In this document: positions 12,200 to 23,300 of the stretch, piece by piece | Position numbering within the stretch: the first letter of the stretch is position 1 | Layout of the letters: each line of letters starts with the position of its first letter | NCBI RefSeq assembly: GCF_030247185.1 | Contig: NC_080571.1 | Location: forward strand, 167,484,047-167,548,046 | Source of the DNA: Malaya genurostris | Taxonomy: Eukaryota > Arthropoda > Insecta > Diptera > Culicidae | Length of the DNA stretch: 64,000 bases | Direction: 5' to 3' | Program-made: the position numbers and the translations under genes | The notes under the pieces: generated by a model | Database searches by the model: none | What the model saw: only the letters and a program-made list of their open reading frames with translations | Told to the model about the DNA's origin: nothing

Positions 12200-12950
12200 A
12201 GTCCGTAACATGACAGGCGATATAAAATTGCCTGCCCTCCCCTAGATGATCAGATGGATGCTTCTGATGGCCATAAATCGCGCATTAGAAGTTAACCCGA
12301 TGGGCTTGCACTCCCGGCCGGACCGTATGCGGTTTACATCCGGACCAAAGCCAATGGTAAAAATTGAACCTTTTCAGACTTTCAAAAGACCTGACCTCGC
12401 GATACAATACTGTACATAAATTGAAAAAGTACGCCCGGACAAGCTTAGGGTCTTTTTACCCAGTGCAAAACAGGCTAACAAAATTAAACAATGTGAGCAT
12501 TTCACGCGGGAGTATCGCGTATACGTACCAGCTCGCGAAGTCGAGATAGACGGCGTGATCACCGATCCGAGTCTGACTTGCGGGGACGTTCTTGAGCATG
12601 GGGCTGGCGGTTTTAAAAACCCCCTACTCAAGAACGTTAAGATACTGGACTGCAAGCAATTGCGCTCAGTATCGACCGCTGAGGATGGAACTAAGTCCTA
12701 TATCCCATCAGAATCGTATCGGGTGACTTTGGCTGGCTCGGCTTTGCCTAATTACGTCCTCCTGGACCGAGTTCGTTTACCTGTTCGCCTTTTTGTGCCG
12801 CAGGTCATGAACTGCACCAATTGCAAACAATTGGGACATACAGCATCCCATTGTTGCAATAAATCCCGGTGTATAAAGTGTGGAGGGAGTCATGCGGATA
12901 ACTCCTGCAGTGGAGACAATGAAAAGTGTCTACTGTAAAGAGGGGCCGCA
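12200..12950 (+). pseudogene. ORF1 N-terminal and zinc-knuckle region of I-element copy B
   Basis: The reading begins near 'MTGDIKLPALP' (12210). A frame-shifted 'GPYAVYIRTK' (about 12320-12355) resembles the usual start of the RRM-like domain of this ORF1 type. The open 127-aa stretch 12555-12938 runs from 'MITDPSLTCGDVLEHGAGG' through 'VKILDCKQLRSVSTAEDG' and 'LLDRVRLPVRLFVPQVMNC' to the knuckles 'CTNCKQLGHTASHC' and 'CIKCGGSHADNSC'. A +1 shift then leads into 'YCKEGPHDLSDC' at 12940. Stops before 12555 show decay. Confidence 0.78.
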
Positions 12951-13482
12951 TGACCTCTCTGATTGTCCCGTGTACAAATTGCGTAAGGATAAAATGAAGC
13001 GTTCACTCAAGCAACAGTCCAAACGCTCATTTGCGGAAATGTTGAAATGTGCTACGCCACCTACCGAAAATCCTTACGCTTACTTATCAACTGACGAGAG
13101 CGAATATGATGACCCCTTCGAAGATACATCTTCGGCTGTCCCTCATAGCTCATCAATCAGAAAGAGAAGAAATAAATCCTCTCAAAAGCTCCCTAAACAG
13201 GGTTCGAAGATGCCCTCTGATGGGTCTCGAAAAATTACAACAACTGGTAGTGATGGCAAAAAACCAGAGAAAAAAGCTCCAGGCCTTGGAAAATTAAATT
13301 CCGAGCAAGAATTTTCCTCAATTCCTGGGACTTCAAAACCCCCAAAAGTCCCTAAAAATCAATCAGAAAATTTACCAAATACCGGGTTGGCGGTTCAATG
13401 CATAGGACGCTGGTCTTACAAGCCAGTTGTCGTATGTTCAAACCTCGACCTGGAAGGATTTGTAGTGTCAGTAGGATCGTAG
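12880..13482 (+). pseudogene. ORF1 C-terminal segment, duplication unit 1
   Basis: A 200-aa open frame whose first 15 residues are out of frame with the knuckles. From 'VYCKEGPHDLSDC' on it is authentic ORF1: 'LRKDKMKRSLKQQSKRS' and 'FAEMLKCATPP', then a Ser/Lys-rich linker and 'PGLGKLNSEQEF'. After 'NQSENLPNTG' about 190 bp of foreign-looking sequence intrudes ('LAVQCIGRWSYKPVVVC') before the ORF1 end resumes near 13590 ('VKFSDIVDWIMSNF'). The intrusion is absent from copy A, so it is an insertion or rearrangement, and both units share it. Confidence 0.72.
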
Positions 13483-14087
13483 CACCAGCCATGCAATGGT
13501 TCTGTACACTCTGAATCGGCTGCGAAGTCTGTTGAAACAGAAGGTCAAATTCCACTACAGGAATTTAATACCAAGGCTTTGGCTTTGGGTTTGTTAAATT
13601 CTCTGATATTGTGGACTGGATCATGTCCAATTTCAATATTTCTGAACCTCTTAAAAGCCTGATAATGGCTTTTATTCCTACAGTTAAAACATTCTTGAAG
13701 CAGTTGACTGCGAAATGGCCCCTTCTTTCAGCGATCGTATCCTTCGATGGCTAAGTCACCCACCGAGGTCACGGATACAATCACTGTTATACAGTGGAAT
13801 TGTAGAAGTATCATCCCAAAAATAGATCCTTTCAAATTTCTGGTAAATAATGTGAAATGTGTCGCATTTGCATTGTGCGAATTCCGCTGAGGATGGAACT
13901 AAATCCTATATCCCATCGGAATCGTATCGGGTGACTTTGGCTGGCTCGGCTTTGCCTAATTACGTCCCCCTGGACCGAGTTCGTTTACCTGTTCGCCTTT
14001 TTGTGCCGCAGGTCATGAACTGCACCAATTGCAAACAATTGGGACATACAGCATCCCATTGTTGCAATAAATCCCGGTGTATAAAGT

Positions 14088-14690
14088 GTGGAGGGAGTCA
14101 TGCGGATAACTCCTGCAGTGGAGACAATGAAAAGTGTCTACTGTAAAGAGGGGCCGCATGACCTCTCTGATTGTCCCGTGTACAAATTGCGTAAGGATAA
14201 AATGAAGCGTTCACTCAAGCAACAGTCCAAACGCTCATTTGCGGAAATGTTGAAATGTGCTACGCCACCTACCGAAAATCCTTACGCTCACTTGTTAACT
14301 GACGAGAGCGAATATGATGACCCCCTCGAAGATACATCTTCGGCTGTCCCTCATAGCTCATCAATCAGAAAGAGAAGAAATAAATCCTCTCAAAAGCTCC
14401 CTAAACAGGGTTCGAAGATGCCCTCTGATGGGTCTCGAAAAATTACAACAACTGGTAGTGATGGCAAAAAACCAGAGAAAAAAGCTCCAGGCCTTGGAAA
14501 ATTAAATTCCGAGCAAGAATTTCCCTCAATTCCTGGGACTTCAAAACCCCCAAAAGTCCCTAAAAATCAATCAGAACATTTACCAAATACCGGGTTGGCG
14601 GTTCAATGCATAGGACGCTGGTCTTACAAGCCAGTTGTCGTATGTTCAAACCTCGACCTGGAAGGATTTGTAGTGTCAGTAGGATCGTAG
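14088..14690 (+). pseudogene. ORF1 C-terminal segment, duplication unit 2
   Basis: The same open frame as 12880-13482 with only a few residue changes (for example 'AHLLTDESEYDDPLE' against 'AYLSTDESEYDDPFE'). Its knuckle-containing upstream part is 13859-14146. Unit 2 continues into the ORF2 start at about 14955 ('TITVIQWNCRSIIPKID') and on into the endonuclease, so this is the copy joined to the rest of ORF2. Confidence 0.75.
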
Positions 14691-14954
14691 CACCAGCCAT
14701 GCAATGGTTCTGTACACTCTGAATCGGCTGCGAAGTCTGTTGAAACAGAAGGTCAAATTCCACTACAGGAATTTAATACCAAGGCTTTGGCTTTGGGTTT
14801 GTTAAATTCTCTGATATTGTGGACTGGATCATGTCCAATTTCAATATTTCTGAACCTCTTAAAAGCCTGATAATGGCTTTTATTCCTACAGTTAAAACAT
14901 TCTTGAAGCAGTTGACTGCGAAATGGCCCCTTCTTTCAGCGATCGTATCCTTCG

Positions 14955-15530
14955 ATGGCTAAGTCACCCACCGAGGTCACGGATACAATCACTGTTATAC
15001 AGTGGAATTGTAGAAGTATCATCCCAAAAATAGATCCTTTCAAATTTCTGGTAAATAATGTGAAATGTGTCGCATTTGCATTGTGCGAAACTTGACTAAC
15101 TTCTGAAATACCCTTAAACTTCCACGATTTTAACATTATTCGTCTGGATCGAGATGATCCCTATGGATGAGTACTTGTGAAAAATCAAAAAGTGCTATTC
15201 TTTCTATCGCATTAACCTCCCCTCGATACCAGGTATTGAAGTTGTCGCATGTCATGTTACAATCAAAGGCAAGGACCTTTGCATTTCTTCCATCTACATT
15301 ACCCCAAGAGCCTCGGTTGGGCATCGGCGGCTCAGTGATATCATAGAGCTCCTTCCCACACCGACGTTGGTTTTCGGAGACATTAGCTCACACGGTATGG
15401 GATGGGGCTGTCTTCACGACGATAACAGATCAGCTATGATCCATGATATCTGCGACAACTTCAATATGACAATCTTGAATACGGGAGAAATGACACGAAT
15501 TCCTGCACCACCAGCAAGACCAAGTGCGCT
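14955..15530 (+). pseudogene. APE endonuclease region of I-element copy B
   Basis: 'IQWNCRSIIPKIDPFKFLV' (Asn motif) and 'VAFALCET' (Glu motif) are followed by a stop, then frame-shifted 'FYRINLP', 'HVTIKGKDLC' and 'RASVGHRRLSDII', then 'LGDISSHGMGWGCLHDDN' and 'TGEMTRIPAPPARPSA'. The active-site block reads GDISSH where copy A reads GDINSH: Asn to Ser at a conserved position. The domain is cut at 15530 by the ORF1-only insertion and resumes at 16148. Confidence 0.75.
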
Positions 15531-16138
15531 GTCGTAATTTTTTCCCCGGTATCCGGAATGGCGTGCGAGTGGTACGTATGCATCTACGTAGGGCAATTCC
15601 ATCTTACATCATTTGTGATCAAGGTGGGACACATCCGTGTAAAACGCTGATTACCTATGAAAATCAGCTGGTTACATGCCAGTTTTGTGAACAACCTGCA
15701 CACTACTGTAAACCTTGCACCGAAACTGCGAAAAGGACATCTTCAACCAAAGACAAGGTCAACCGTTCAACAATGGAAACTAGTGAGCGCACTACTCCTG
15801 TTTCACCATCAAACCAACCAGCAACTGCAACCAATGTACAACAAGTCGCATCTACTGCAACTAGCAACGAGCTCAAGACTGCGAACATCAAGGAAAACGA
15901 AAAGAAGACAGAAATCAACAACAAAACCACCGATGCGGCAATGGATGACGAGACGAGTCACGAACAAAGTGCCCCTCAACCCTCGCAGGAGGGAAATGGA
16001 AGCTCCTCTCCTCCTAGAAAAAGAGTGACAACGAGATCCACTTAAAAAAATACATTATTTAAAAAATTCGCTAATTCGGCTACGTAAAGCTTGTACGCAA
16101 ATAGGCCTGAATAAAAATACCTTTTAAATAAAACAAAA
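15531..16138 (+). mobile_element. ORF1-only ('half-LINE') retroelement copy 1, 5'-truncated, with 9-bp TSD
   Basis: The insertion is bounded by the direct repeat AAGTGCGCT (15522-15530 and 16139-16147). Copy A of the I element reads uninterrupted across the same site. The insert holds the C-terminal ORF1 of a different non-LTR family (173-aa frame, 15524-16045), then about 90 bp ending 'aataggcctgaataaa' and an A-rich tail. No RT sequence lies between the ORF1 stop and the tail. The same 3' end follows ORF1 in the copy at 26281-27105. It is therefore either an ORF1-only family moved in trans or a family with unusual order. Confidence 0.88.
15540..16045 (+). CDS. ORF1 C-terminus of the half-LINE element (gag-like)
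   Basis: The open frame from the 5' truncation reads 'NFFPGIRNGVRVVRMHLRR', then a Cys/His cluster 'CQFCEQPAHYCKPC' (C-x2-C-x4-H-x4-C, a zinc knuckle), then a Thr/Ser/Asn-rich tail with 'TTDAAMDDETSHEQSAP' and a basic end 'PPRKRVTTRST'. This fits a nucleic-acid-binding ORF1 protein. There is no native start; the first four codons come from the host I element. The reading frame is uninterrupted over about 168 codons, so the insertion is fairly young. Confidence 0.7.
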
Positions 16139-16147
16139 AAGTGCGCT

Positions 16148-17462
16148 AGACTTATCCCTTTGCTCGACATCGTTATGGTTGGACTGCACGTAGGAGGTAA
16201 TTCCTGTTCCCCATTCGATATCTGAGAAACTAGAAACAACACAAGAACTTCCTCCGGAGGAAGAGTACACGTTTTTGGCTGGCATGATTCTCGACACCGC
16301 GACTCAAGCTCAGACGAAACGTGTACCCGGCGCGAAAACTAACATCCGTTCCCCCAACCCGTGGTAGGACAAAGAGTGCTCAGAATTAAACGCAGAGAGA
16401 ACTTCATCATTTGTCGAGTTTAGGAAAAACGGAACACCTAATAATTTTAGAAACTACGCGGCATTAGAGGCTAAAATGAAAAGCTTGATTAAAGCGAAGA
16501 AAATCGGTTATTGGCGTCGATTCGTAGACGGATTATCGAAAGAAACATCAATGAGCACTCGTTGGAACACAGTCCGACGAATGCGCAATAAAAACTCCAC
16601 AAACGAAAGCGAGGGATATTCTAACCGCTGGATATTCGATTTCGCTAAAAAAGTGCGCCCAGACTCTGCTCCGGGATTAGACAAAATCAAATTCAACTTG
16701 TTGAAAAAATTGCCTGACTCAGCCAAAAGACGTTTATTGAATTTATTTAATAAGCTTCTTGAGGACAATATTGTCCCACTCGACTGGAGACAAGTAAGCG
16801 TTATTGTCATTCAAAAACCAGGGAAACCAGCATCCGATCACAATTCGTATCGGCCGATTGCTATGCTTTCCTGTATTCGGAATTTGTTCGAAAAAATTAT
16901 TCTGTTTCGTCTAGACAATTGGGTCGAGACTAATGGCTTACTTTCAGATACACAATTCGGCTTCCGCATTAGCAAAGGAACGAACGATTGTCTTGCGTTG
17001 CTCTCAACCGAAATTCAAATTGCATTTGCTCGTAAAGAACAAATGGCGTCAGTTTTCCTAGACATCAAGGGGGCTTTTGATTCAGTTTCCATAAACATTC
17101 TATCTGAGAAGTTGCATCAGCATGGTCTTCCACCAATTTTGAATAACTTTTTATATAATCTGTTGGCCGAGAAATATATGTATTACGCGCATGGTGATTT
17201 GTCGACAATACCATTCAGTTACATGTGTCTTCTTCAGTGCTCATGCTTTAGCCCCCTTTTATACAACTTTTACGTAAACAACATTGATGAATACATCAAC
17301 ACATCTTGCACGCTAAGACTACTTGCTGACGACAGCGTTGTGTCTATTATAGGACCCAAAGCTGCCGATCTCCAAGGACCATTGCAAGATTACCCTCGAC
17401 AACTTGTCGACATGGGCACTTCAAATGGGTATCGAGTTCTCTACGGAGGGGTGAAACCATAG
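16148..17462 (+). pseudogene. ORF2 linker and reverse transcriptase of I-element copy B
   Basis: After the half-LINE, ORF2 resumes in broken frames. From 16476 a 328-aa open frame gives 'MKSLIKAKKIGYWRRFVDG', 'PDSAPGLDKIKFNLL' (RT block 1), 'VIQKPGKPASDHNSYRPI', 'GFRISKGTNDCLALL', 'MASVFLDIKGAFDSVS' (first catalytic Asp) and 'LRLLADDSVVSIIGP' (the ADD pair). A compensated frame change at about 17205-17240 garbles the 'QGSCLSPLLYNFYV' block, and the frame is lost after 'LQGPLQD'. This is the longest intact RT stretch of the I family here. Confidence 0.85.
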
Positions 17463-18720
17463 CTCAGGTCTTCATATTCAAATATCTCGGGATCTGGTTC
17501 GACCCTAAAGGCACCTGGGGATGTTACATTAGGTATCTGAAACAAAAATGCCAGCAGAGAATCAATTTTCTTCGTACAATAACCGGATCATAATGGGGTG
17601 CCCACCCAGGAGACCTGATCAGGCTGTACCAAACAACGATATTGTCTGTAATGGAATATGGATGCTTCTGCTTCCGATCCGCCGCGAACACCCATTTCTT
17701 TGAACTTAAAAGAATTCAGTATCGTTGTTTGCGTATTGCCTAAGGTTGCATGCAGTCGACTCACACGATGAGTCTCGAAGTGCTCGCGGGCGTCTTACCG
17801 TTTAAAAATCGATTCTGAGACCTCTCATATCGATTGCTAATCCGATGCGATATCTTGTATCAGATGGTGATTGAAAACTTCGAAAGGCTTGTCGAGCTCA
17901 ATTCTCAGACCCGTTTCATGCCCTTGTATTTTGATTACATGGCTCAGAAAATTAATCCTTCTTCGTTCGTTTCCAACCGTGCTCATTTCTTGGATACTTC
18001 TGATTCTACAGTGTTTTTCGACACATCCATGAGAGAAGAAATTCGTGGAATTCCGGATCACGTCAAGTGGCCCCAAATATTTTTTATAATAAATTTAGAA
18101 TACTGACTGATCAAACAACAGGTCCACAGGCTTCGGCATCTTCAATCAAAACATCACCGCTTCTTACAAACTCAGTGATCCAGCTTCAGTTTATGTCCTA
18201 GAATTAGCTGCTATTCAATACACCCTTGAGATCATTAAAAGTACACCCTTGCCCAAAGACCATTACTTCATTGTCACGGACAGTCTAAGCTCAATAGAAG
18301 CGCCGGGCAATGAAGCTAGGAAAGTATCCCCCATATTTCCTGGGGAAAATACGGGAACACTTGCGAACTTTATCTGAACGGTCTTATTTAATATCGTTAG
18401 TCTGGGTCCCTTCGCATTGTTCCATTCGGGGAAATGAAAAGGCAGGCTCATTGGCTAAAGTGGGCGCATTGGAAGGTGATATTTATGAAAGGCCAATCTG
18501 TTTCAATGAATTTTTCAGTATTTCTCGTCAGAAAACTATCGAAAGTGGCGACGGTTATCAGGGCATCGAGCATGTCGTGTGGTCGTGCGTAGAGTATCGG
18601 GGCGTCAGGTCGAAGCTACTGGAATCCCTTAGGGCCCGAGGTAGACCGCCTGAGGTTCCGGTTCGGGATGTGTTGGCGAGTCGGGATAGTTTCAATGCTT
18701 CTCATATACCAGTACCTTAA
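17463..18720 (+). pseudogene. RT thumb, RNase H and C-terminus of I-element copy B
   Basis: Readable in order: 'YLGIWFDPKGTWG' and 'LKQKCQQRINFLRT' (thumb), 'SLEVLAGVLPFK', 'LIRCDILYQMVIENFERL' (17834-18106), a deletion where copy A has the TDGS block, then 'VYVLELAAIQYTLEII', 'TDSLSSIEA' (third RNase H Asp) and 'WVPSHCSIRGNEKAGSLAK', with Ala-Gly where Ala-Asp is expected at the last catalytic Asp. A jump at 18536 joins 'SRQKTIES' to 'GDGYQGIEHVVWSC', deleting about 66 codons that copy C keeps. Everything from 17832 on belongs to the inverted-repeat left arm. Confidence 0.8.
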
Positions 18721-18905
18721 AAACATTGATATACAAGTGTAATGTGTTATTCCTCGCTCAGAAAGTGTAATCTCCACCTACAGGTTCGACACGATAATGA
18801 TACTATTCTAGTTTTAAGTTAGCCGTAATTAAGATTAGTAAATACCCTTGGCATCTTAGAGCTTAAGCAGTGCGCCTTAAAATTATATTATAATATTGAA
18901 TTTGA

Positions 18906-19060
18906 AAAAATCGTGTGTTGACAAATATTCGATATTGTTTAAGGTAATAATTTGGGGAAGGAAAAATACGTTTTGAATTTAACAAACGCATCCCAAGTAG
19001 CAATTAAAACTTGTTATAATTAACATGCTTCACAATTGCTTCAGATTGGTTATTTTTGTG
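18906..19060. other. Short spacer between I-element tail and BEL relic
   Basis: The A-rich I-element end is followed by 'tcgtgtgttgacaaatattc' and 'catcccaagtagcaatt', then 'cacaattgcttcagattggt'. The same spacer is present inverted at 31877-32030. No gene. Confidence 0.6.
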
Positions 19061-20240
19061 ACATAACATATGGTAGAAAATTGATTCAACAAAGTTTTGT
19101 AACAGATGTAAAATTCATTCATATTACTGCCTGTAACTGTTCGAACCTTTACCACTCGTGCAATGCCATCTCTTCCTGGAAAAAGGCAGTGCAATGGAGG
19201 AATAATGTTGCGTTTTAGCAGAACCATTGTACATGTTTCTTTTTTTCTGGAAAAGAACGCTATTTTGAAAGCCTGTTGTGTAGTAGCCCAATGTAGTCTG
19301 TTGATCCTTTTGCAGAGGCCTTGAACTGATTTCTGCACGATCTGGAAGTGTTTCAAAAGATTAGTTGGTGTGTTTGTATGATCTGGTTCTGGCAGTGAGA
19401 ATTGAGGCTCGTCCACCAGAAAATGACCAGTGCTTCGAGATGATTTGCTTTCGACTCGAGTATGTCGCGAGTATGCTTTCGACTTGAGCGACGGCGGTGC
19501 GGAAGTCATCGTGGACGTAGATCGTTTCGCTCATGATGCGGTAGAAATGGTGCATGAAGGTCTTGACCGCTGTCTCTTAAAGTCCACCGAATCGGGCAGC
19601 TCGTGGTGGTATGAAATTAAAATGGACACTTCTTTCCAACAGTACTGTCTGTATAGCTGCTGATTAGAGCTGTTCTCTTCAAGCAGAAATTTTGGGCAAG
19701 TAATCTCGAAATACAGTTTGGCTAAGATGCTGTCCAACAATGCACGGGCAAAATGGAATGATATATTCACTTCTTGTACTTTGATAAGAGCAATAGGCAG
19801 GAAAGCAGGGGATTCTGACTAAGCAGAAGAAGGAACAGTTGTCTGATAGGTTTAAGATGGTGGATATATTGCGAAATTTCGAATACCGACAACTGGGAAG
19901 GTGCGAAAACCGACGACGGCGAAACGACGGGGAAGAATGCAAGTGAGCGTTTCGGGCTTGATCCGACTCATTACCAGAAGTACCAGTGTGGTGAATTCCA
20001 GTGGGATTTAGTCTTTGATCAGATCCGGACGATGCTGCGTGCGACGGAACTGGACCAAGATGAAGAAGCGTATGGTGCATTTGATTGCATAGCAGTATTT
20101 ATTTGCACAAAATGCAAGAACGAGATGAACGGCAGAAGTATTCATTCGTTTATTGGGGATCAAAAACAAAACACTGAATGTTCCGACTCTAGCAACAACA
20201 ATATCAATACACAGATCTAGCAGCTATCTGGTATTGTTGC
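19060..20240 (-). pseudogene. BEL/Pao pol relic, left-arm copy (internally deleted)
   Basis: Minus strand, from high to low coordinate: a gag-knuckle remnant ending 'MHHTLLHLGPVPSHAA' (about 20080), a Ser-rich linker, the protease start 'ISFHFARALLDSILAK' (19770-19720), then a direct jump to the integrase end: 'HFNFIPPRAVRFGGLWE'-type residues, 'YVHDDFRTAVAQVESIL', 'FLVDEPQFSLPEPDHTN' and the DUF5641 block 'LFPGRDGIARVVKVRTVTGS'. RT, RNase H and most of integrase are absent. The protease has Ile where Gly/Ala follows DS. Same deletion structure as the right-arm copy, so decay predates the duplication. Confidence 0.8.
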
Positions 20241-20387
20241 AGTGCTTAGCTAAAAAGTGGATTGCATTGTTAGTTCTTCCACTCAAAATTCCCGTGACGG
20301 AAGAATACCAATATGGCCTGCATTGAACGCTAAACGTCGTCGGGGCGAAGACGGCCTATCAGTGCACCCAGATTTTGACTGTGGCAC
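20241..20387 (+). pseudogene. CR1-like ORF1 fragment (5' piece, left arm), interrupted by hAT-like insertion
   Basis: Plus-strand residues 'DCIVSSSTQNSRDG', 'ALNAKRRRGEDGLSVHPDF' end at the hAT-like insertion and resume at 23682 with 'NDIDFGDLLVPAPPNFWLF'. In the right arm (29641-29327) the same coding stretch is continuous. It resembles the second half of CR1-type ORF1 proteins. Confidence 0.7.
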
Positions 20388-23300
20388 CAAGGACGGAAAA
20401 AATCAATCATCACCCTGAATACACACGATCATCTTTCACTATGCATCATCGTTCCATTGCGTACTCAATAATACATAACAGAGTCACTCAAACTCGTTCG
20501 GTATCATACTGCGTGCGATGGCGGAGAATAAGAGAATTGAAAATCGCAAAATTTTGAAACACGAACCCAATTGCCAATGCATGAGTTAAAGAGTGCCAGC
20601 GAACATCATCGGAAGCGATTATGTTCGTTCGTAAAAATGAACCAACTGTTCGTGTGCAATCGAAAATCCGAACGATTGACAAGTGTGACTGGATATATTC
20701 AGCAGGAGTTAGATCGAAACGATCTGTTGTAGGGAAGGGTGGAAAAAAACTGGCTATGGCAAGATTGCATGATGAGTTCGGTCGGCTGAATATAAGTTTT
20801 TGCTTGAAGGGCAATGTGCATTATGATGATCGTTACATTGCCAGTTATGTTAACATGTTACAAGTTTGATGTGCTATTCTAGTCAGAGTTAATTAGGTCT
20901 TTTAAGACAAATAAGATGAGATTGTTAGTTGACGAATGAGGAAATCAATTAGTTCCAACTCTAACAAATTTGTCCGCCGATCATTGGTGCATTTCATATA
21001 AGTTTGTTTTGGAAATCTGGACATAATCATAACTGTATCTTCATGTAAAACCTCTCAATAGGCATAATATTCCAAAGCAGTTGTTCCCTTTGTTGCTTGC
21101 TCAATCTTCTCAAGCAACAGTTTATGCATTTCTGTTAATCATATCAATCAATGCATATTCTGACTCATTTCAGGAAGATCAAACAAGTAACACTGGGAAA
21201 ACCTTCCTTCGAAAAATCTTCATACCACCAGTGTTTGCATTATAATGTTAACGAAATGTTTTTGATTTCCTGAGATTGATATTGGGTGCTGATCAGTGCT
21301 GCACAATTATCACCTAGTCCACCTCCGCTAAGTATGGGGAAAATTTCTTTCCTTTCAATATAACTACAGTAATATTAATTAAATACACACATGATTATGA
21401 ATGATCATTCTCACTATTATCAGCCATGCAGCAATTTGCACTAGCAGATGATGATATTCAGATGTCGGAAGTCCAGTACGCAATAGCAATATGCGCAATA
21501 GGATACAGCGAAAAAACAATACAATCTGAATATTGATTATAGAGACAAAGGACTTCTAGGGTTGATTAAATCTCATGGTCTAAGTAACTTTATTGCCCTT
21601 ATTAAACGCTATTTAGCACGAATTTTGTGTATAGAAGTAACAAGAGTGCAAATATTTGTGCGCAGCACTTGAACCAGCCCTCTACTGGGAAGCCTGTTGG
21701 CTACGATAACACTTGCTACAGCACTCTTCCACCGAGCTGGTTCGAGCGCTTGTTTGTGTTCGCTCTAGCCAAGTTCTCCGCTCCTGTTACTTCGGTGTAT
21801 GAAAAGCAAGCAATAGTGACATATTTTTTTAAACCTGCATAAAAAATGTACCTGCAATTTACTCTGCATGAAACATGCTTCGTGATTGAAGTTATAATTG
21901 TCATTATAATTGTTTTTAATCACAGAGTGGCATATTAAGATCAGATTTAAATTGATTTTCAATACATCACCGACCATATTGAATTTCAGCATTTTCAGTG
22001 AGAATCTCTGCATGACTGATAATAGTGAGAATGTTATTGAATGATTATGATTTTATTATCACGTTCGAGTTTATGGATCATCACTTCTTGTCAAGTACTG
22101 ATACTTTTTTGAGTTTCATCGAATTCTTGAATGATTACGACATTCTATTCAGTTTAGTTTTCGAAGTTTTCGATAAAAAGACACTGAAATAAATTAGTTT
22201 GAATAGGAAAAAGTTTGGTTGGAAAACTTTATTTCCTTAGCCATATTATAAAAAAATTATTGCCCCATTACCCAATCACCAGACTGGTGATACACGATCA
22301 CCTTCTGTGATTTCTAAATTTCTGGTGATCACCGCTTGATCACCGTACGTGATTCCTCCTCTGATACCCCAGAGGACAAATTTAGTTTCACTTAAACAAC
22401 ACCATAATTGACATATTAGACGAAAATTGGGAACTACTCTATGTTCATCGAATTTTAATTTATTGGGTGCTGATGGGACTAACATACACCAAGCGGTTAT
22501 ATTAATAATTTTAGACTATTAAAAAATCACGATTCAGGGTTTTAGATACAAGGAATAATATTGTTAACAGAATGTTTCCGCTGATTTGTAAACAACAACA
22601 GTTGAAATGTTTATTATTTTGGATAGCGCAAGCGTTATTATAAAGAATTATTTCTATTTTTTTTTCGATATGTGTTATATTTATATAACCCCCCACTCAA
22701 TATCTGTTAGTAGCTTTCATACGGGATGCTTGCGGAAATCGGTTCAACCATTTCTGAAAAATGGGACTCGGAGGATCCGTTTGAAAGTCGGATTTTGCAG
22801 CAATTCTTTTACCTCTCTATAGGGAAAAGCAAAATATCCAGTTTGGTCCAGTAGTTTTATTGTTATCGTGTGTTCCCTAACGGTTTCGAGAAAACTCGCA
22901 AAGGGAATATCTCCGAAAGAATTGTAAGACTGATTTTCCAATTTTGCATTCATGATTTCTTATAATTATTTATCGATTGAAGCAAACATTGTTCATTCAT
23001 TTCTTTCGCTCTCTTGTAATATGCTGTTACAAAAGTTGAAAATATAATGTGCATAGAAAATAGGTTTTCAGTTGAAAATGTTAGTTCCTTTCGGCAACTG
23101 TCAAGCCTCTACTGAAATATAGCAAATCGAGATACTACAATCACCTGAAAATACGGTATCATAAATTTTCTAGGTGAGCGGGCCACTAGAAACAACATCG
23201 TGAAAACTGCAAACAATGTCGCTTTAATTTAGAAAATAACAACTTTTTTCACATATTTGCAGCATGAATCAAAAATGCACTTGAACTTCCCGTCGGCTCG

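Larger units (their letters stand above)
12676..15091 (+). repeat. 1208-bp tandem duplication across the ORF1/ORF2 junction of copy B
   Basis: Unit 1 (12676-13883) and unit 2 (13884-15091) are nearly identical; I see only a handful of differences (for example 'tacttatcaactg' against 'cacttgttaactg'). Each unit runs from 'ccgctgaggatggaac' in ORF1 through the knuckles, the ORF1 end and the first 30 codons of ORF2 to 'gcattgtgcgaa'. Each carries the same 200-aa open frame (12880-13482 and 14088-14690). The duplication is therefore recent compared with the element's other damage. Confidence 0.95.
11735..18905 (+). mobile_element. I-like non-LTR retrotransposon, copy B (near full length, rearranged)
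   Basis: Plus-strand element: 5' leader (11735-12190), ORF1 (12200-13700), ORF2 with APE (to 15530), linker and RT (16148-17460), thumb (17460-18100), RNase H (18107-18540), 3' UTR and A-rich tail (18720-18905). Three changes set it apart from copy A. A 1208-bp tandem duplication covers the ORF1/ORF2 junction. A 608-bp ORF1-only element sits in APE. Two deletions near 18536 (about 200 bp) and 18790 (about 490 bp) are evident against copy C. It is inactive. Its 3' third lies in the left arm of the large inverted repeat. Confidence 0.85.

Noticed and set aside
22270..22480. Short 'tgatcaccg' inverse motifs inside hAT-like element 1 considered as a separate MITE
   Set aside because: The motifs are too short and irregular and lack a defined TSD.
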